This document shows positions 7,879-11,395 of a stretch of 11,395 nucleotides of DNA, one piece after another. Each line of letters begins with the position of its first letter. Positions within the stretch are counted from its first letter, which is position 1. Location of the stretch: the NCBI GenBank assembly GCA_947169755.1, contig CAMVQX010000043.1, positions 1 through 11,395 on the forward strand. The letters run 5' to 3'. The notes below the pieces were generated by a model. It made no database searches, had not been told where the DNA came from, and saw only the letters and a program-made list of their open reading frames with translations. Position numbers and translations under genes: made by a program. This DNA comes from an uncultured bacterium. GTDB taxonomy: Bacteria > Cyanobacteriota > Vampirovibrionia > Gastranaerophilales > Gastranaerophilaceae.

Positions 7879-8238
7879 CTAGCGTCTAATAAGTTTTGTA
7901 ATTCCAAAGATTGCTGCAGCCAAAGCTGCAATACCAAGTAAAATTTTTATTGATAAGGGAGTTTTCTTTTCCCGAATGTCTTCACTGTTTTTTACACCTT
8001 CATAAATATCCTGATTTAACCTAATAAATGAGTTAGTAGCCTTCATATCAGAATACAAAACCGGCTTGTAATGATCATCAGGAGGAACTATTACACCTAC
8101 ATTAAACTCCGGATTTTTCATATGATTGTTGTCGCTATATATAACTGTATTAGCAGTCTTTACGGTATTTGTATTGTTTGTCGGATTAACAGTACTTACC
8201 GCGCTAACAGTATTTACACTACCATTCACATTATTCAT
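7879..8238 (-). CDS. Small hypothetical protein with C-terminal membrane anchor
   Basis: A 119-residue protein of unrecognised family. I start it at the ATG at 8236-8238; an in-frame TTG seven codons upstream (8257-8259) is less likely, and neither has a strong ribosome binding site (only a weak GAAG). Residues 1-35 are low-complexity, rich in Asn, Thr, Val and Ser, with NTV three times. A polar middle contains PPDDHYKPVLYSD. Residues about 96-115 form one hydrophobic segment (ILLGIAALAAAIFGI) followed by TKLIRR. There is no signal peptide, so it looks like a tail-anchored inner-membrane protein with its N-terminus in the cytoplasm. A predicted promoter lies at 8276-8303, sharing its -35 region with the rubredoxin promoter. 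The M16 protease gene begins 54 bp downstream on the same strand, so the two may be co-transcribed. Confidence 0.65.
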   Translation of the reverse strand: MNNVNGSVNTVSAVSTVNPTNNTNTVKTANTVIYSDNNHMKNPEFNVGVIVPPDDHYKPVLYSDMKATNSFIRLNQDIYEGVKNSEDIREKKTPLSIKILLGIAALAAAIFGITKLIRR

Positions 8239-8275
8239 AACTTCAATAAAACAAAACAAAGTAAAAAATTGCCTA

Positions 8276-8303
8276 AATATATATTTATATTAAGTATTGA
8301 CAA
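8276..8303 (-). promoter_or_regulatory. Predicted promoter of the tail-anchored protein gene
   Basis: On the minus strand, TTGTCA (8298-8303) and TATATT (8276-8281) lie 16 bp apart. Its -35 box overlaps the -35 box of the rubredoxin promoter on the other strand, so two polymerases could not occupy both sites at once. Predicted start near 8269. Confidence 0.45.
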
Positions 8304-8324
8304 AAATTTGTTTACAAATAGAAT
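8297..8324 (+). promoter_or_regulatory. Predicted sigma-70-type promoter of the rubredoxin-rubrerythrin operon
   Basis: A consensus -35 box TTGACA (8297-8302) and a -10 box TAGAAT (8319-8324) with a 16-bp spacer, followed by a leader of about 28 nt carrying AAGGAGAG. The spacer contains a perfect inverted repeat, see the operator entry. Confidence 0.65.
8306..8319. promoter_or_regulatory. Candidate operator: perfect 14-bp inverted repeat between -35 and -10
   Basis: ATTTGT-TT-ACAAAT is a dyad with 6-bp arms that fills most of the spacer of the rubredoxin promoter and touches its -10 box. A repressor bound there would block polymerase. The sequence is not a clear match to the PerR or Fur box; it loosely recalls Rex-type sites (TTGT...ACAA). 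Which regulator uses it, if any, is inference. Confidence 0.4.
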
Positions 8325-8358
8325 AATAATTCAAGGGATAAATATAAGGAGAGAAACT

Positions 8359-8496
8359 ATGGAAAAATATGTATGCACGGTATGCGGTTTTGTTTACGAT
8401 CCGGAAGAAAACGGTGGTATAAGATTTGAAGATTTAGAAGATGACTATGTTTGCCCGCTTTGCGGAGTTGGCAAGGATATGTTTCAAGAACAATAA
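8359..8496 (+). CDS. rd: Rubredoxin, short 45-residue type
   Basis: Small cytoplasmic iron protein that carries single electrons, in anaerobes usually from NAD(P)H:rubredoxin reductase to rubrerythrin and flavodiiron proteins. One Fe would be held by C6 and C9 (CTVCG) and C33 and C36 (CPLCG). At 45 residues it is 7-9 shorter than the common 52-54: the loop after YDPEE is reduced, as in the known 45-residue rubredoxin of Desulfovibrio desulfuricans. The usual core Trp before the second CxxC pair (DDW-x-CP) is Tyr30 here (DDYVCP). The start is fixed by AAGGAGAG 7 nt upstream; the reading frame stays open far upstream but nothing there resembles the family. It is the first gene of an operon: the rubrerythrin gene follows after 10 bp, and its ribosome binding site overlaps this stop codon (TAAGGAG). 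Confidence 0.96.
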   Translation: MEKYVCTVCGFVYDPEENGGIRFEDLEDDYVCPLCGVGKDMFQEQ

Positions 8497-8506
8497 GGAG
8501 AAAACA

Positions 8507-9046
8507 ATGGATTTAAAAGGCTCAAAAACTGAACAAAATCTTATGAACGCTTTTGCAGGAGAATCTCAAGCAAGAAACAAATACACCTACTACGCTTCAC
8601 AGGCAAAAAAAGAAGGTTATGTTCAAATAAGCAAACTATTTGAAGAAACAGCAAATAACGAAAAAGAACACGCAAAATTGTGGTTCAAAGCACTTCACGG
8701 TGATAAAATGCCTGACACTTTGACAAATTTAAAAGATGCTGCAGACGGTGAAAACTTTGAGTGGACCGATATGTATGCTAAATTTGCAAAAGAAGCAAGA
8801 GAAGAAGGTTTTGATAAACTTGCCGAAATGTTTGAAGGTGTTGCAAAAATAGAAAAAGCCCACGAAGAAAGATATAGAAAATTATTGAGTAACATTGAAA
8901 ACAAAGAAGTATTTATCAAAAAGGATATCGTGATTTGGGAATGTGCAAACTGCGGACATATTCATATCGGAGAAAAAGCTCCCGAAATTTGTCCTGTATG
9001 CAATCACCCGCAAGCTTATTTCTTTGTAAAAGCTGAAAACTACTAG
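8507..9046 (+). CDS. rbr: Rubrerythrin (peroxide-reducing diiron protein)
   Basis: 179-residue cytoplasmic peroxidase that reduces H2O2 with electrons from rubredoxin, protecting anaerobes from oxidative stress. The ferritin-like four-helix domain (about 1-135) carries the expected diiron ligands: E19 (AGES), E52 and H55 (NEKEH), E96 and E99 (KEAREE), E116 and H119 (EKAH). The C-terminal rubredoxin-like domain has C146/C149 (CANCG) and C162/C165 (CPVC). Order and length are those of classical rubrerythrin. AAGGAG at 8495-8500 sets the start at 8507; in-frame codons upstream overlap the rubredoxin gene and are not needed. The gene sits directly behind its probable electron donor. A strong intrinsic terminator follows its stop codon, so most transcripts from the operon promoter may end here. 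Confidence 0.98.
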   Translation: MDLKGSKTEQNLMNAFAGESQARNKYTYYASQAKKEGYVQISKLFEETANNEKEHAKLWFKALHGDKMPDTLTNLKDAADGENFEWTDMYAKFAKEAREEGFDKLAEMFEGVAKIEKAHEERYRKLLSNIENKEVFIKKDIVIWECANCGHIHIGEKAPEICPVCNHPQAYFFVKAENY

Positions 9047-9051
9047 ATTTC

Positions 9052-9077
9052 AAGGGGCTTTTTAAAGCCCCTTTTTT
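9052..9077 (+). terminator. Intrinsic terminator or attenuator between rubrerythrin and flavodiiron genes
   Basis: AAGGGGCTTT (9052-9061) pairs perfectly with AAAGCCCCTT (9064-9073); the tip is TT, opening to a slightly larger loop in practice. The T-run 9072-9077 follows at once. The next bases, AAGGAG (9078-9083), are the ribosome binding site of the flavodiiron gene. This is a textbook rho-independent terminator placed inside a gene cluster, so it probably lets only part of the transcription through. Confidence 0.85.
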
Positions 9078-9088
9078 AAGGAGAAAAC

Positions 9089-10264
9089 ATGAAATTTCAA
9101 GAAATTAAAAAAGACATTTACTACTGTGGACTAAACGACCCGAACAGAAAATTTTTTGATGAACTTATACCATTAGAACACGGTACAAGTTACAATTCAT
9201 ATCTTGTAAAAGGTTCTGAAAAAACAGCAATAATAGACACAATGTACCCTCCGCTAACTCAAGAATATTTAAAAAACTTGGAAGAAAACGGAATAACAAA
9301 AGTTGACTATATAATTGAAAATCACGGAGAACAAGACCATTCAGGTTCGATACCCGCTTTGCTTGAAAAATTTCCTGAAGCAATTGTTATTACAAATGAC
9401 AAAGTTGCAGAAAATATAAAAAATATGGTTGAAGTTCCTGAAAACAAAATAAGAATTATCACTAACAATGAAGAACTCTCACTTGGCAACAAAACATTGC
9501 AATTTATTTTCGCACCGGGAGTACATTGGCCTGATACAATGTTTACTTATATAAAAGAAGATAATGTACTTTGCACTTGCGACTTTTTGGGCGCACATTA
9601 CGTATTTGACAATGTTTTTGCAACTCCGTCAAAAGAACTTGAACACAGTGCAAAAAGGTATTATGCAGAAATTATGATGCCATTTAGAATGATGTGCAAA
9701 AAATACACTCAAATAGTAAAAGATATGAATGTCGACATGATATTACCAAGTCATGGGCCAATTCATAAAGAGCCATCTTTCATACTTGATTTGTACACAA
9801 AATGGACATCTGACACTCCGGAAAACCTTGTTGTAATGCCATATGTTTCAATGTACAAAAGCACATCATCAATGATTGACTATTTGGCTGAAAAATTGGA
9901 AACTAACGGTATCAAAACATTCAAATACGATATCGTAAACGGAGATGTCGGCGATTTGGCTATGGCACTTGTAGATGCTTCCACAATAGTATTTGGAGCA
10001 TCTATGGTACTTGCAGGTCCGCATCCGGCAGCTGTAAATATAGCATATTTAGCTTCAATACTAAGACCTAAAGCAAAATATGCAGCCTTAATAGGTTCAT
10101 ACGGTTGGGGCGGGAAATTATTCGATCTAATAGGACAACTTTTAACTCCATTAAAGCTCGAAATGTTATCAGAACCTCTCCAAGTAAAAGGAAAACCTAA
10201 AGCTGAGGATTTTGCAGCACTGGACAAACTTGCCAATACAATAATTGAAAAACACAAAAATTAA
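9089..10264 (+). CDS. fprA: Class A flavodiiron protein (O2/NO reductase)
   Basis: 391-residue cytoplasmic enzyme that reduces O2 to water, or NO to N2O, with electrons from rubredoxin. The N-terminal metallo-beta-lactamase-like domain (about 1-245) has the full diiron set: H79, E81, D83, H84 (NHGEQDH), H146 (VHWPD), D165 (CDFLG) and H222 (PSHGP). The C-terminal flavodoxin-like domain (about 247-391) binds FMN; its phosphate loop reads YVSMYKST, followed by GASMVLAGP and IGSYGWGG. There is no fused rubredoxin or flavin reductase domain, so it is class A and depends on separate rubredoxin. The start is fixed by AAGGAG 5 nt upstream. Only about 11 bp separate the preceding terminator from the ATG, too little for a promoter, so expression needs read-through or a promoter inside rbr. 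Whether O2 or NO is the main substrate cannot be read from the sequence. Confidence 0.97.
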   Translation: MKFQEIKKDIYYCGLNDPNRKFFDELIPLEHGTSYNSYLVKGSEKTAIIDTMYPPLTQEYLKNLEENGITKVDYIIENHGEQDHSGSIPALLEKFPEAIVITNDKVAENIKNMVEVPENKIRIITNNEELSLGNKTLQFIFAPGVHWPDTMFTYIKEDNVLCTCDFLGAHYVFDNVFATPSKELEHSAKRYYAEIMMPFRMMCKKYTQIVKDMNVDMILPSHGPIHKEPSFILDLYTKWTSDTPENLVVMPYVSMYKSTSSMIDYLAEKLETNGIKTFKYDIVNGDVGDLAMALVDASTIVFGASMVLAGPHPAAVNIAYLASILRPKAKYAALIGSYGWGGKLFDLIGQLLTPLKLEMLSEPLQVKGKPKAEDFAALDKLANTIIEKHKN

Positions 10265-10343
10265 TTTTTACATTTAGTAATGTTTTGGCAATTTTAAAAT
10301 TTCAAATGTTTTTAAATTAATATAGTTAAATTGGAGGTAGAAC

Positions 10344-10568
10344 ATGATTAGACCAATAGCATTTGGAAATGCAGAAGCAGCTCAAGCTCAAGCACCGCAA
10401 CAAGTTGCAGCACCAGAAGCTCAGCCGATGCCTGAGCAAACGTTACCACAAGTTCCGGCACAAGATACATTTACGCCGGCAAAAGCTGAAGAAGCTCCGA
10501 AAGCAGATCCGAATGATCAATTTGTAAAAGCCGAACAACCGGCAGAACAAAAAGAAAAAGAAGATTAA
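10344..10568 (+). CDS. Small Pro/Ala/Gln-rich, probably disordered hypothetical protein
   Basis: A 74-residue protein, unrecognised. After MIRPIAFGN the chain is almost entirely Ala, Pro, Gln, Glu and Lys (QAQAPQQVAAPEAQPMPEQ and similar), ending in a charged tail EQKEKED. It has no signal peptide, membrane segment or cysteine, and is predicted to be intrinsically disordered. Coding status is supported by a strong ribosome binding site (TTGGAGGT, 10331-10338) six bases before the ATG and by an intrinsic terminator just after the stop. It lies 79 bp behind the flavodiiron gene with no clear terminator or promoter between, so it may be the last gene of that transcript; a functional link is not shown. 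Confidence 0.7.
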   Translation: MIRPIAFGNAEAAQAQAPQQVAAPEAQPMPEQTLPQVPAQDTFTPAKAEEAPKADPNDQFVKAEQPAEQKEKED

Positions 10569-10570
10569 TA

Positions 10571-10599
10571 AAAAAAAAGAGCCTTTTGGCTCTTTTTTT
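10571..10599. terminator. Bidirectional intrinsic terminator between convergent genes
   Basis: GAGCC (10579-10583) and GGCTC (10588-10592) form a stem around TTTT, flanked by a run of A on the left and seven T on the right that extend the pairing. Read on plus it ends the transcript of the 74-residue protein; read on minus it gives the same stem followed by U residues and ends thrS. It sits 2 bp after the plus-strand stop and 17 bp after the thrS stop. Confidence 0.88.
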
Positions 10600-10615
10600 A
10601 TACTTAAAGAAAATT

Positions 10616-11395
10616 TTATTTAGCAAATGATTCGGAGCTTCTGGATTCGATTTCTTTTTGAATTTTTTCAATAAATTCATCTACCCCCAAAGTTCCAACC
10701 TGTCCAATACCACGTGCACGAACAGCTACCGCATTTGCTTCAATTTCCTTATCGCCAACTACACAAACATAAGGGATTTTCTTGTCTTGAAGACTTTCTC
10801 TGATTTTGTAGTTCATACTTTCTGATCTGTCATCAAGATTTACTCTTATGCCGGCATCACGCATTTTTTTGTAAACTTGTTCAGCAAAATCAATATGTTT
10901 TTCATTTGAAATCGGAACAATATTCACTTGAGTTGGTGCAAGCCAAGTTGGGAATGCACCCGCGTAATGTTCAATCAATATACCGTGGAATCTTTCCATA
11001 GAACCAAATATTACACGATGAAGCATCAATGGAGTTTTCAGTTGACCGTCTTTATCCTGATATTTGATATCAAATCTTGCAGGAAGGTTAAAGTCAAGCT
11101 GAATAGTTGCACATTGCCACATTCTTCCGATAGCATCTTTAATTTTGAAATCAATTTTCGGACCATAAAATGCGCCATCACCTTCGTTGATTTCGTATTT
11201 CATACCACGACGTTCCATTGCTTCTTTCAAACCTGCTTCTGCTTTATTCCAATTCTCAATTTCACCGACAAAGCTTTCCGGACGGGTAGAAAGTTCAACC
11301 TCAAATTCCATATTAAATATCTTCATAGTATCGGCAACAAAATCGATTACTCCGTTAATTTCATCAACCAATTGTTCCGGTGTACAGAAGATATG
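10616..11395 (-). CDS. thrS: Threonine--tRNA ligase, C-terminal part, 5' end outside the window
   Basis: About 260 C-terminal residues of the class II synthetase that charges tRNA-Thr; the full enzyme is usually about 600-650. The frame stays open to the window edge, where the codons read HIFCTPEQLVDEI, matching the HIFC segment of known ThrRS, whose His is a catalytic zinc ligand. Further landmarks are LSTRPE, the GAFYGPKIDF segment, the second visible zinc-site His in PLMLHRVIFG, class II motif 3 in GSMERFHGILIEHYAG, and PTWLAPTQ leading into the anticodon-binding domain (about the last 110 residues, with GIRVNLDDR and VVGDKEIE). No frameshift or lost residue is seen in this part. The N-terminal TGS, editing and first catalytic parts lie outside. 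It is convergent with the 74-residue gene and ends at the shared terminator. Confidence 0.98.
   Translation of the reverse strand, partial: HIFCTPEQLVDEINGVIDFVADTMKIFNMEFEVELSTRPESFVGEIENWNKAEAGLKEAMERRGMKYEINEGDGAFYGPKIDFKIKDAIGRMWQCATIQLDFNLPARFDIKYQDKDGQLKTPLMLHRVIFGSMERFHGILIEHYAGAFPTWLAPTQVNIVPISNEKHIDFAEQVYKKMRDAGIRVNLDDRSESMNYKIRESLQDKKIPYVCVVGDKEIEANAVAVRARGIGQVGTLGVDEFIEKIQKEIESRSSESFAK

Noticed and set aside
8239..8259. TTG start adding seven residues to the tail-anchored protein
   Set aside because: No ribosome binding site in front of it; the ATG at 8236-8238 is the simpler start.
8071..8358. In-frame upstream extension of the rubredoxin frame on the plus strand
   Set aside because: It overlaps the divergent gene and the predicted promoter; the extra residues do not resemble rubredoxin, and a strong ribosome binding site marks the ATG at 8359.
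10290..10301. 12-bp palindrome AATTTTAAAATT before the 74-residue gene
   Set aside because: Made only of A and T in very AT-rich DNA, so expected by chance; no promoter boxes are placed around it.

Overview
The window looks like core chromosome of an AT-rich, anaerobic bacterium from the non-photosynthetic sister lineages of Cyanobacteria (Melainabacteria/Vampirovibrionia, for example the gut Gastranaerophilales). This assignment is inference. It rests on three things: a short 1105-residue RpoB with cyanobacterium-like wording around the rifampicin region; an rpoB-rpoC unit that starts at its own promoter without rplL directly upstream, as in Cyanobacteria; and a rubredoxin/rubrerythrin/flavodiiron set typical of anaerobes. 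No mobile element, CRISPR array, tRNA or rRNA is visible.

Layout. Positions 1-4241 (minus strand) hold the start of rpoC and all of rpoB, separated by 54 bp that contain a GC-rich hairpin. Positions 4242-4555 are a divergent intergenic region with an rpoB promoter, a long rpoB leader and the start signals of a secreted 210-residue hypothetical protein (4556-5188, plus). Convergent to that gene is a complete two-domain M16 zinc metalloprotease with a signal peptide (5251-7824, minus), preceded on the same strand by a small protein with a C-terminal membrane anchor (7879-8238). A compact divergent promoter region follows, then rubredoxin, rubrerythrin and a class A flavodiiron protein (8359-10264, plus), and a small Pro/Ala/Gln-rich protein (10344-10568). 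A bidirectional terminator separates it from the 3' end of thrS (10616-11395, minus), which runs off the window.

How the genes work together. RpoB and RpoC are the catalytic subunits of RNA polymerase. Rubredoxin is the likely electron donor to both rubrerythrin (peroxide reduction) and the flavodiiron protein (O2 or NO reduction), so 8359-10264 is an oxygen-defence operon. The NAD(P)H:rubredoxin reductase that should feed it is not in the window. An intrinsic terminator lies directly in front of the flavodiiron ribosome binding site, and a perfect palindrome sits in the spacer of the operon promoter, suggesting two layers of control. The other small proteins have no function I can assign.

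Most of the window is ordinary housekeeping sequence, and I did not find a clearly new multi-gene system. The best leads are the regulatory layout of the oxygen-defence operon, the leader of rpoB, and the lineage-specific small and secreted proteins.
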